Shown here piece after piece: positions 18,030 through 25,597 of a stretch of 57,839 nt of DNA. The stretch is taken from positions 1 through 57,839 of the forward strand of contig JHVP01000020.1 in the NCBI GenBank assembly GCA_000620205.1, written 5' to 3'. The translations under genes and the position numbers were made by a program. The notes beneath the pieces were generated by a model, which saw nothing but the letters and a program-made list of their open reading frames with translations, searched no databases and was not told where the DNA came from. The DNA is from Geodermatophilaceae bacterium URHA0031. GTDB lineage: Bacteria > Actinomycetota > Actinomycetes > Mycobacteriales > Geodermatophilaceae. Position 1 is the first letter of the stretch. Each line of letters starts with the position of its first letter.

Positions 18030-19556
18030 TCAGCGGCCGGCGTGGCCCAGGTGCCGCCAGCGGCGGGCGCGGCTGCGCATCCGCTCGACGTCGTCGCGGC
18101 CGAGCAGCCCGGCCAGCTCCTCGGCGAGCACCCGGCCCAGGCGCATGCAGAACTCGACCGGCTCGTCAGCCGCGTCGGGCCGCTCGGGCACGACCCGGTC
18201 GACGATGCCGGCCCGCCACAGGTCGGTGGCCCGTACGCCCTGCGAGGCCGCCATCTCCCCGGCCCGGTCGACGGTGCGGTGCACGATCGCCGATGCGCCC
18301 TCCGGGGGCAGCGGGCCCAGCCACCCGTTGGCCGTCGCCAGCACCCGGTCGGCCGGCACCAGCGCCAGCGCGCCGCCGCCGGTGCCCTGGCCGAGCAGCA
18401 CGGCCAGGGTCGGTGCCCGCAGCACCACCAGGTCCTGCAGGCAGCGGGCGATCTCCCCGGCCAGCCCGCCCTCCTCGGCCGCCACCGACAGCGCAGCACC
18501 CGGGGTGTCGATCAGGGTGAGCAGCGGCAGCCGCAGCTCGGCGGCCAGCCGCATGCCCCGCCGGGCCTCCCGCAGGGCCGCGGGGCCCAGCGGTGCCGAC
18601 AGCGACTGCCCGCGGCGGTCCTGGCCGAGCAGCACGCACGGCGCCCCGCCGAACCGGGCCAGCGCCAGCAGCAGGCCCGGGTCGGACTCGCCGGCACCCG
18701 TGCCGTTGAGGGTGACCACGTCGGTCGCCGCCGTGCGCAGCAGCTGCCGCACCCCGGGACGGTCCGGACGCCGCGAGGCGGTGACCACCTCCCACGCGGT
18801 GCGCCCGTCCTCCGGGTCGTCGGCGTCGGTGCCGTCGCCCTCGACCGGCCCCTCAACCGCCGACCCGCGGTGCCAGGTCTCCCGGGCGGCCAGCACCCGC
18901 AGCGCCTTGTCGGCGACGTCGGCGATCTCGTCCGGCGGGACGACGCCGTCGATGAGCCCGCGCGAGGCCAGGTTCTCCGAGGTCTGCACGCCGGCCGGGA
19001 ACGGGTCCCCGTACAGCGCCTCGTAGACCCGGGGACCGAGGAACCCGATCGCGGCACCGGGCTCGGCGATCGTCACGTGGCCCAGCGACCCCCAGGACGC
19101 CAGCACCCCGCCGAACGTCGGGCCGCGCAGGTAGACGAGGTAGGGCAACCCCGCCTCCTTGTGCCTTGCGATCGCGGCGGTGATGCCGATCATCTGCAGG
19201 AACGCGACGGTGCCCTCCTGCATCCGGGTGCCGCCGGAGACGGGTGCGGCCAGCAGCGGCAGTCCCTCCTCGGTGGCCCGCTCGACGGCGCAGACCAGCC
19301 GCTCGGCAGCCGCCACCCCGATCGAGCCGGCGAGGAAGCCGAACTCCCCGGCGACGACGGCGACCGGCCGGCCGCGCAGCGTCCCCGCGCCGGTGACCAC
19401 CGCCTCGTCCTGCTGGGTCCTCTCCGCCGCACGCGTCAGGTCCCGGGCGTAGTCGTCGTCCACCGTGCGCGGCGGCACGGGGCTGTCCCACGACCGCCAC
19501 GACCCGGGGTCGAGCACCAGGTCCCGCAGGCCGCGGGCGTCCAGCCGGGACCTCAC
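18030..19556 (-). CDS. Acetyl/acyl-CoA carboxylase carboxyltransferase (alpha/beta fused)
   Basis: A 508-residue protein of the single-chain carboxyltransferase family. Residues resembling the beta half: GEFGFLAGSIGVAAAERL and LLAAPVSGGTRMQEG with GPTFGGVLASWGSLGHVT and IGFLGPRVYEALYG. Alpha half: LIDTPGAALSVAAEEGGLAG, LGQGTGGGALALVPADRVLA. It transfers CO2 from biotin to an acyl-CoA (malonyl-CoA formation, or propionyl-CoA). The family usually needs a separate biotin subunit, which is not in view. GTG 19556 overlaps the stop of the CoA-transferase gene (GTGA), so the two are coupled. Confidence 0.9.
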   Translation of the reverse strand: MRSRLDARGLRDLVLDPGSWRSWDSPVPPRTVDDDYARDLTRAAERTQQDEAVVTGAGTLRGRPVAVVAGEFGFLAGSIGVAAAERLVCAVERATEEGLPLLAAPVSGGTRMQEGTVAFLQMIGITAAIARHKEAGLPYLVYLRGPTFGGVLASWGSLGHVTIAEPGAAIGFLGPRVYEALYGDPFPAGVQTSENLASRGLIDGVVPPDEIADVADKALRVLAARETWHRGSAVEGPVEGDGTDADDPEDGRTAWEVVTASRRPDRPGVRQLLRTAATDVVTLNGTGAGESDPGLLLALARFGGAPCVLLGQDRRGQSLSAPLGPAALREARRGMRLAAELRLPLLTLIDTPGAALSVAAEEGGLAGEIARCLQDLVVLRAPTLAVLLGQGTGGGALALVPADRVLATANGWLGPLPPEGASAIVHRTVDRAGEMAASQGVRATDLWRAGIVDRVVPERPDAADEPVEFCMRLGRVLAEELAGLLGRDDVERMRSRARRWRHLGHAGR

Positions 19557-20797
19557 GTGGCGTGCCCGTCCTCGACGTCGTCGCCCTCGGGCTGCGGCAC
19601 CCCGTCCTCGCCGCCCGGCGCCGTCCCCGACAGCCAGGCCCGGATCGCGTCCCCGTCGGCGCCCAGCACCGGCGGCGGGGTGTGGTCCCGGCGGGTGGTC
19701 TCCTGCTCGCCGTCCGTGCCCGCGGCGAAGAACCGCAGCGGCGGGCCGGGCAGCGTCAGGCGCCCGGCGGTGGGGTGCTCGACGCTGATCTTCAGGCCCT
19801 GGGACTCGACCTGGTCCCAGGTGTAGACCTCGTCGAGGGTCCGCACCTTGCCGGCAGGGACACCGGCCTCCGCCAGCCGGGCGAGCAGCTCGGGGGCCTC
19901 TATGCCGGCGAAGACGCCCTCCAGCAGCTCGATGACCTCCTCGCGGCGGGAGACCCGCTCGCCGTTCGTGGCGAACCCGGGGGCGTCCGCGTCCAGGCCG
20001 AACTCGGTGCACAGCCGGCGCCACAGCCCCTCGCTGCCGCAGGACAGCTGCACGCTGCCGCCGGCGCAGTGGAACAGGCCGTAGGGGGAGATCGACGGGT
20101 GGTGGTTGCCCTGCCCGCGGGGCACCTTCCCGCCCACGGTGTGCGCCGTCCCCTGGTAGGCGTGCACCCCGACGACGGCGGCCAGCAGCGAGGTGCGCAC
20201 CACCTGGCCGCGGCCGGTCCGCTCCCGCTCGAGCAGTGCGGCCAGCACCCCGTAGGCGCCGTACATGCCGGCCAGCAGGTCGCTGATCGGGACGCCGACC
20301 TTCTGCGGGTCCTCGGGCCCGGACCCGGTCATCGACATCAGCCCGGCCTCGCCCTGCGCGATCTGGTCGTAGCCGGCGCGGCCGCCCTCGGGCCCGTCGT
20401 GGCCGAAGCCGCTGATCGCCAGGGTGACCAGCCGCGGGTTCAGCTCGGCCAGCACGTCGGTGCCGAAGCCGAGCTTGGCCAGCGTGCCGGGCCGGAAGTT
20501 CTCCAGCAGCACGTCCGCGCGGCGCACCAGCTCGGTGAGCACGGCCTTGTCGGCGGGGTCCTTGAGGTCGAGGGCGATCGACTCCTTGTTGCGGTTCGCG
20601 GAGAAGAAGTAGGTGGACTCCCGCCCGCCCGGGGTGTCGACGAACGGCGGGCCCCAGCCGCGGCTGTCGTCCCCGCCGCCGGGGGTCTCGACCTTGACCA
20701 CGCGGGCACCGAGGTCGCCGAGCATCATCCCGGCGTGCGGGCCGGCCAGGGCGCGGGTGAGGTCGACGACGAGGACGCCGTCCAGGGGGCCACTCAC
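19553..20797 (-). CDS. CoA-transferase family III (CaiB/BaiF-type)
   Basis: A 414-residue family III CoA-transferase: VSGPLDGVLVVDLTRALAGP opening, GARVVKVETPGGGDDSRGWG, NRNKESIALDLKDPADKAVL, LLENFRPGTLAKLG, and the VPISDLLAGMYGAYGVLAAL region whose Asp is likely the nucleophile that carries the acyl group. It exchanges CoA between carboxylic acids. GTG 20797 has AAGGA about 8 bases before it; the GTGA overlap with the carboxyltransferase suggests a shared catabolic or acyl-CoA pathway. Confidence 0.9.
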   Translation of the reverse strand: MSGPLDGVLVVDLTRALAGPHAGMMLGDLGARVVKVETPGGGDDSRGWGPPFVDTPGGRESTYFFSANRNKESIALDLKDPADKAVLTELVRRADVLLENFRPGTLAKLGFGTDVLAELNPRLVTLAISGFGHDGPEGGRAGYDQIAQGEAGLMSMTGSGPEDPQKVGVPISDLLAGMYGAYGVLAALLERERTGRGQVVRTSLLAAVVGVHAYQGTAHTVGGKVPRGQGNHHPSISPYGLFHCAGGSVQLSCGSEGLWRRLCTEFGLDADAPGFATNGERVSRREEVIELLEGVFAGIEAPELLARLAEAGVPAGKVRTLDEVYTWDQVESQGLKISVEHPTAGRLTLPGPPLRFFAAGTDGEQETTRRDHTPPPVLGADGDAIRAWLSGTAPGGEDGVPQPEGDDVEDGHAT

Positions 20798-20964
20798 GGG
20801 GGCAGGTCCTTCCAGCACGACGACGGAGACGTCCGCCACCCTCTCAGAGGCCCCTGCCGCCCGTCCCGCCAGCTGCCAGCAGCCGGCAGGCGGGCTGACG
20901 GGTGTGTGCAGCGTCGCCCCGGCGCTCACCACGTCGGGGGAGTCGCCGCGGGGAGGAGCCTGGT

Positions 20965-20970
20965 TAGGCT
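20965..20970 (+). promoter_or_regulatory. -10 box of a probable leaderless galU promoter
   Basis: TAGGCT, 7 bases, ATG 20978. No clear ribosome-binding site lies between. Confidence 0.5.
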
Positions 20971-20977
20971 GCCCGCC

Positions 20978-21922
20978 ATGTCGAGCCCGTCCACCCCGAG
21001 CCAGCGCCCGGCCACCAAGGCCGTCATCCCCGTTGCCGGGATGGGCACCCGCTTCCTCCCCGCCACCAAGGCGGTCCCCAAGGAGCTGCTGCCGGTCGTC
21101 GACCGGCCGGCGCTGCAGTACATCGTGGAGGAGGCGGCCCGCGCCGGCCTGCCCGAGGTGCTCATGGTCACCGGACGCAACAAGGGCAGCATCGAGGACT
21201 TCTTCGACCGCACCCCCGAGCTGGAGACGGCGCTGGAGGCCAAGGGCGACCAGTCGCGGCTGGACGCGGTGCACGCCTCCACCGACGTCGCCCAGGTGCA
21301 CTTCGTCCGCCAGGGCGAGGCCAAGGGGCTCGGCCACGCGGTGCTGCAGGCCGCGGCGTTCGTCGGCGACGAGCCGTTCGCCGTGCTCCTCGGTGACGAC
21401 ATCATCGACGCCCGGGACCTGCTGCTGGAGCAGATGCTCGCCGTCCAGGCCGAGCACGGCGGTGCCGTCGTGGCGCTGCTCGACGTCGGAGCGGAGAACA
21501 TCTCCAAGTACGGCGCGGTCGCGGTGGAGCAGGCGGGGGTCTCCGGCGACACCGGGCAGGACGAGGTGTTCCGGGTCACCGGCATGGTCGAGAAGCCCCC
21601 GGCCGACGAGGCCCCCAGCTCGCTGGCGATCATCGGCCGCTACGTGCTCCCCCCGGAGGTCTTCGCCGCGATCCGGGACACCCCGCCCGGCCGGGGCGGG
21701 GAGATCCAGCTGACCGACGCCATGCTCAAGCTGGTCGAGGACGGCGTACCGGTGCACGGCGTGGTCTTCTCCGGCCGCCGCTACGACACCGGCGACAAGC
21801 TGGACTACCTCAAGGCCGTCGTCCAGCTCGCCGTGGAGCGGGAGGACCTCGGCCCCGCGTTCGCCCCCTGGCTGCGGGACTTCGTGGCCGACCTGCCCGC
21901 CGAGGGCGCGTCGCCCGCCTGA
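20978..21922 (+). CDS. galU: UTP-glucose-1-phosphate uridylyltransferase GalU
   Basis: A 314-residue nucleotidyltransferase. KAVIPVAGMGTRFLPATKAV and PKELLPVVDRPALQYIVEEA are the diagnostic sugar-nucleotide loop and Lys; VLLGDDIIDA is the metal site, and GRRYDTGDKLDYLKAVV ends the domain. It makes UDP-glucose for cell-wall glycans and trehalose. Order galU, glp, rimJ-like, sepX is the mycobacterial Rv0993-Rv0996 order, as I recall it. ATG 20978 has a leaderless -10 upstream. Confidence 0.97.
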   Translation: MSSPSTPSQRPATKAVIPVAGMGTRFLPATKAVPKELLPVVDRPALQYIVEEAARAGLPEVLMVTGRNKGSIEDFFDRTPELETALEAKGDQSRLDAVHASTDVAQVHFVRQGEAKGLGHAVLQAAAFVGDEPFAVLLGDDIIDARDLLLEQMLAVQAEHGGAVVALLDVGAENISKYGAVAVEQAGVSGDTGQDEVFRVTGMVEKPPADEAPSSLAIIGRYVLPPEVFAAIRDTPPGRGGEIQLTDAMLKLVEDGVPVHGVVFSGRRYDTGDKLDYLKAVVQLAVEREDLGPAFAPWLRDFVADLPAEGASPA

Positions 21923-22035
21923 CCGGGCCTCCCAGAGGGCACCATCGTCAGTCGCAGGTCCGTCGATCGGCGGCCGTGGTCGCGACTCGACCACGGGGGA
22001 CAGGCCCGACGGCGCGAAGGACGACGGTGGTGGGG

Positions 22036-23526
22036 ATGAGCGACGACAGCACACGTGGGTGGTTCTCCGGGAGCGGCCGGGACACCAGCCAGCTCGACCT
22101 CGGGCGCGGGCACCTGGTCGCGCCGCGGCGGGAGGCCCAGCTGGTCACCGCCGAGCGCCCGGCCGCCGTCGGCCACGACACGGTGCAGGTCGACCGGGAG
22201 ATGTTCGCCTCCGACCGGGTCCCCTCACCGGCCATCGCCACCGGTGACCGCACCCCCGACCCGCTGGCCGACACCGGCTCGGTGGACGTCTCCGGGGTGC
22301 GGCTGCGCTCCGTCGAGCAGCACCTGGACGACATCCTCGGTGCCGTGCCGCAGCCGGCCCCGATCGAGCTCGCCGTCCTGGACGCCCAGGGCCTGCTCTG
22401 CGCCGAGCTGGTCACCAGCTCCCGCGCCCTGCCGGCCTTCGACCAGGCCGGCCTGGACGGGTACGCCGTCCGTGCCGCGGACATCACCACCGCCACGGTC
22501 GAGGTGCCCACCGTGCTGGCCGTGGTGGGGGAGACCACCGCGGGGTCGGCCGAGACCACCGCGATCGCCCCCGGGCTGGCGCAGAAGGTGGCCGTCGGCG
22601 CGATGCTGCCGGCCGGTGCCGACGTCGTCGTCCCGGCCGCCTGGACCGACCAGGGCCTCGCCCGGGTGCAGGTCTACGCCGCGCTGGCGCCGGGCAGCTA
22701 CGTCCGCCGGATCGGGGACGACGTGAGCCCGGGCGACACCGCCGTGCAGATCGGCACCCCGATCGGCCCGGCCCAGATCAGCCTGCTGGCCGCCGTCGGC
22801 CGGGAGCGGGTGGCGGTGCGCCCCCGCCCGCGGATCGCGGTGCTGTGCGCCGGGGACGAGCTGGTCGACGTCGGCGCCACCGTCGGCCCCGGGCAGCAGG
22901 TCGACGTCAACAGCTACGCGCTGGCCGCGGCGGCCCGCGACGCCGGGGCCGAGGCCTACCGCGGCGGCATCCTGCCCAACGACCGGCGTCGGATGGTCGA
23001 GCTGATCGAGGGGCAGTCGCTGCGCAGCGACGTCGTCCTGATCGCCGGCACCTTCGCCACCGGCGCACCGGACGTGCTGCAGGAGGCCCTCGACGAGCTC
23101 GGTGGGCTGTCGTTCACCCAGGTCGCCATGCACCCGGGCCCGGTGCACGCCTTCGGCACCCTGGGTCCGACCGGCGTCCCGGTCATCTGCGTGCCCGGCG
23201 AGCCGGTCGCCGCACTGGTCGCCTTCGAGGTCTTCGTCCGCCCGGCGATCCGGCTGATGCTGGGCAAGCGGCAGCTGTTCCGCCGCACGGTGCAGGCCGT
23301 CTCGGCACAGCAGCTGCTCTCCCCGCTCGGGTACCGGCAGTACCTGCACGGCCAGGTCATGCGGCACCCCGACGGCGGCTACGTCGTGGAGCCCATCGGC
23401 GACGGCGACCAGGCCATGCTGGCCAGGATGGCCCGCGCCAACTGCCTGATCGTGGTCGACGAGGACGTCACCGAGGTGGCCGCCGGCGGTCTGGTGACGG
23501 TCATGCCGATGCTGCTCGGGGGCTGA
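22036..23526 (+). CDS. glp: Gephyrin/MoeA-like divisome protein Glp
   Basis: A 496-residue MoeA-like protein. The first 95 residues are a low-complexity extension not found in MoeA, then the MoeA fold: SSRALPAFDQAGLDGYAVRA, VGAMLPAGADVVVPAAWTD, and CAGDELVDVGATVGPGQQVD. The usual catalytic loop SGGxSxGxxD reads AGTFATGAPD, and the K-P-G-K-P site reads HPGPVHAFG, so molybdenum insertion looks unlikely. Family knowledge: corynebacterial Glp, a gephyrin-like protein, binds FtsZ and works with the membrane receptor GlpR (SepX); sepX is two genes downstream. The alternative GTG starts at 22027 cannot be excluded. Confidence 0.85.
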   Translation: MSDDSTRGWFSGSGRDTSQLDLGRGHLVAPRREAQLVTAERPAAVGHDTVQVDREMFASDRVPSPAIATGDRTPDPLADTGSVDVSGVRLRSVEQHLDDILGAVPQPAPIELAVLDAQGLLCAELVTSSRALPAFDQAGLDGYAVRAADITTATVEVPTVLAVVGETTAGSAETTAIAPGLAQKVAVGAMLPAGADVVVPAAWTDQGLARVQVYAALAPGSYVRRIGDDVSPGDTAVQIGTPIGPAQISLLAAVGRERVAVRPRPRIAVLCAGDELVDVGATVGPGQQVDVNSYALAAAARDAGAEAYRGGILPNDRRRMVELIEGQSLRSDVVLIAGTFATGAPDVLQEALDELGGLSFTQVAMHPGPVHAFGTLGPTGVPVICVPGEPVAALVAFEVFVRPAIRLMLGKRQLFRRTVQAVSAQQLLSPLGYRQYLHGQVMRHPDGGYVVEPIGDGDQAMLARMARANCLIVVDEDVTEVAAGGLVTVMPMLLGG

Positions 23527-23527
23527 G

Positions 23528-24145
23528 CTGGACCCGGCCCTGCACCCGGGCTGGCCGGCGCGGCTGGGCTGGGGACCGGTCACGCTCGAGCCGCTGCGCC
23601 GCGCCGACGCCCGCGAGTGGGCCCGGGTGCGGACGGCGAACGAGGCGTGGCTGACGCCCTGGGAGCCGTCCTCGCCCGCGCCCTGGCGCGACCGGCACAC
23701 CCCGCCCGCCTACCGCGCGATGCGCCGGGCCGCCGGGCGGCGGGCCCGGGTCGGGATGTCGTTGCCGTTCGCGCTGTTCGTCGACGGCCGGCTGGCCGGT
23801 CAGGTGACGGTCGACAACATCGTCCGGGGCGCGCTGCGGTCCGGGCACCTCGGCTACTGGCTGGACTCCGCGGTCGCCGGCCGGGGGATCGCCTCGCTGG
23901 CGGTGGCGCTGGTCTGCGACCACGCCTTCGGCCCCGTGGGGCTGCACCGGCTGCAGGCCGACATCCGGCCGGAGAACGGGCCGAGCCGCCGGCTGGTCGA
24001 GCGGCTGGGGTTCCGCCAGGAGGGGTTGTTCCGCAGCTACCTCGACATCGACGGTGCCTGGCGCGACCACCTCGCGTACGCGCTGCTGGCCGAGGACACC
24101 GCGGGGAGCCTGCTGTCCCGGTGGCGGGCGCAGGCGCCGCGCTGA
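23528..24145 (+). CDS. GNAT acetyltransferase, RimJ-like; probable CTG start
   Basis: A GNAT domain: GYWLDSAVAGRGIASLAVAL is motif A, ADIRPENGPSRRLVERLGF carries motif B, and GLFRSYLDIDGAWRDHLAYA ends it. RimJ-type enzymes acetylate protein N-termini. The first ATG/GTG is GTG 23627, but the frame upstream reads HPGWPARLGWGPVTLEPLRR and ADAREWARV, an obvious first strand of the fold, with no ATG or GTG before a stop at 23495. CTG 23528, directly after the glp stop, is my best start; unusual starts or a late GTG are alternatives. Confidence 0.7.
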   Translation: MDPALHPGWPARLGWGPVTLEPLRRADAREWARVRTANEAWLTPWEPSSPAPWRDRHTPPAYRAMRRAAGRRARVGMSLPFALFVDGRLAGQVTVDNIVRGALRSGHLGYWLDSAVAGRGIASLAVALVCDHAFGPVGLHRLQADIRPENGPSRRLVERLGFRQEGLFRSYLDIDGAWRDHLAYALLAEDTAGSLLSRWRAQAPR

Positions 24146-24210
24146 GCCGGTCGGGGCGGCACGGCCAAGATCGCTGACTGTCCGTTACCGGTCCGAGACG
24201 GACGACGGAG

Positions 24211-24253
24211 CCCGACACGCCGACACGTCGGGCCCGACGCGCCGACACACCGG
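24211..24253 (+). repeat. Imperfect 22-bp direct repeat
   Basis: CCCGACACGCCGACACGTCG then GG is followed by CCCGACGCGCCGACACACCG (copies at 24211-24232 and 24233-24253). The first copy contains the inverted halves CCCGAC and GTCGGG. It precedes the sepX gene by about 120 bases and could hold regulator sites. Confidence 0.45.
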
Positions 24254-24374
24254 AGAACGTCCCGGGTATCGGCAGTCCAGGCGCTTACCTTGACTGCCGA
24301 GTGACGGATGTGACTCGAGTGGCCCCAGGGATGGGGTCGTCACGGTGTGCCACGGATGGATCGGGGTGGAAGTG

Positions 24375-25079
24375 ATGGGATCGGGCGTTCTGCTGGCCGC
24401 TCTCGTCGTGCTGTGGTTCGTGGTCCTGGTGCCGATGGTGGTCACCCGGGGCGACGCACGCACGCGGACCGGCGCGGCCGACTCGGGTCGCACCCTGCAA
24501 CGGCGTCGCCCGGTGGACCCGGTGGTGCACGCCGAGACCGAGCGGGTGACGATCGACCGGGCCACGCTGGTGAGCAGCGGCGAGCTCAAGGTGGACGTGC
24601 ACGCGGTGCGCCGGCGCACCCTGGCCGGGCTGGTCGCCCTGGCCGTCCTGGCGCTGGTCGGCGCGCTGACCTACCGCTCCTGGCTGTGGGCCCCGCAGGT
24701 GCTCCTCGACGTCGCCGTGGTCGGGTATCTCATGGTGATCCGGGCCGCGGCGCAGCGCGAGCGGCGGGCGGCGGCCCGCCGCCGGGCCCGTGCCGCGCAG
24801 CGGCCGCGCAGCCGTGCCCCGGAGGCCCGGCCGATGCCGCAGCGGCCGGCCGCCCAGCGTCCCGCCGCCCGGCCCGGCCCCGTGGTCACCGCCGAGACCG
24901 GCCCGGTCCACCCCAGCCTGCCGCTGGCCCCGGTGCACCCGCTGCGCCCCGGCCGGGTGGTCGCCGCACGCACGCCGGTCTCGGCCGGCTGGCAGCAGAG
25001 CGCCGTCGTCGGGCTGGACGACGAGGACATCGGCTTCGCCGAGATCGACGTCTACCGGCCCCGGGCGGCGAACGGCTGA
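24375..25079 (+). CDS. sepX: Divisome protein SepX/GlpR
   Basis: A 234-residue membrane protein: N-terminal TM MGSGVLLAALVVLWFVVLVP, a short cytoplasmic or linker stretch, two more hydrophobic segments (TLAGLVALAVLALVGALTY, WLWAPQVLLDVAVVGYLMVI), an Arg/Ala-rich basic region, and an acidic C-terminus (LDDEDIGFAEIDVYRP). The N-terminal helix and tail pattern match SepX/GlpR of Streptomyces and Corynebacterium, which recruits Glp and stabilises FtsZ. Position after glp and rimJ supports it. ATG 24375 is chosen; GTG 24372 is in frame. GGGGTGGAAG precedes the start. Confidence 0.85.
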   Translation: MGSGVLLAALVVLWFVVLVPMVVTRGDARTRTGAADSGRTLQRRRPVDPVVHAETERVTIDRATLVSSGELKVDVHAVRRRTLAGLVALAVLALVGALTYRSWLWAPQVLLDVAVVGYLMVIRAAAQRERRAAARRRARAAQRPRSRAPEARPMPQRPAAQRPAARPGPVVTAETGPVHPSLPLAPVHPLRPGRVVAARTPVSAGWQQSAVVGLDDEDIGFAEIDVYRPRAANG

Positions 25080-25085
25080 GAGAAG

Positions 25086-25139
25086 GGCCCTCCTGCCCCC
25101 ACTGCTCGCAGGCTCGCAGCGGGCCCCTGCAGGAGGGCC
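25086..25139 (+). terminator. Hairpin after sepX
   Basis: GGCCCTCCTGC at 25086-25096 pairs with GCAGGAGGGCC at 25129-25139 around a 32-base loop, 7 bases after the sepX stop. Confidence 0.6.
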
Positions 25140-25188
25140 ACCCCCGTGGCAGCACCGGAGCAGCCGGACGGTAAGCTCTCGGGGGCAA

Positions 25189-25262
25189 GGGGCTGTGGCG
25201 CAGTCCGGTAGCGCACCTCGTTCGCATCGAGGGGGTCAGGGGTTCAATTCCCCTCAGCTCCA
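25189..25262 (+). tRNA. tRNA-Ala(CGC)
   Basis: Full cloverleaf: acceptor GGGGCTG pairs with CAGCTCC, with discriminator A at 25262; D-stem GCGC/GCGC; anticodon stem CCTCG/CGAGG with loop TTCGCAT (anticodon CGC, reads GCG, alanine); T-arm AGGGG-TTCAATT-CCCCT. CCA is not encoded. The T-loop sequence TTCAATT is slightly unusual. Confidence 0.95.
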
Positions 25263-25283
25263 CTAGAAGTGCACAGTTCGGAA

Positions 25284-25323
25284 CACCGACACCGTCGGGG
25301 CTCAGGCCCCGACGGTGTCGGTG
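25284..25323 (+). terminator. 18-bp hairpin terminator after tRNA-Ala
   Basis: CACCGACACCGTCGGGGC at 25284-25301 pairs perfectly with 25306-25323 around TCAG. It lies 21 bases after the tRNA. Confidence 0.9.
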
Positions 25324-25440
25324 CATCTGGTCGGTGCCCGCCCACGAGGTGTTGAGCGGTCTCCCTGCCGCCTGGACGCACGCGCTCCGCGTGACGCCGT
25401 CGTCCCTCGTCACCGCCGCGTCACCGCTCCGTCAACGACA

Positions 25441-25469
25441 TTGCACACGGGCGACGGCGTCCCTAGCGT
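25441..25469 (+). promoter_or_regulatory. Canonical-spaced promoter of the lipoprotein/membrane-protein pair
   Basis: TTGCAC at 25441-25446, exactly 17-base spacer, TAGCGT at 25464-25469. Expected start about 25476, giving a leader of roughly 120 bases to ATG 25598. Confidence 0.6.
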
Positions 25470-25597
25470 TGTCTCGCTCACAGTCCGCAAGGGCCTGGTC
25501 CGCGAGAACCGCGGGCGAGGCCGGTACTCACCGACGTGGTGGCCACCTCGCCGGCGCCTGGGCGTGCGGGCGGGGCCACCACGGCCGGGGAGATCAC

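Larger units (their letters stand above)
25263..25597. other. Gene-free gap after tRNA-Ala
   Basis: The gap holds the tRNA terminator, a lipoprotein promoter (TTGCAC at 25441-25446) and then about 120 bases of leader. No additional gene was recognised; the stretch just after 25330 looks unremarkable. Confidence 0.6.
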
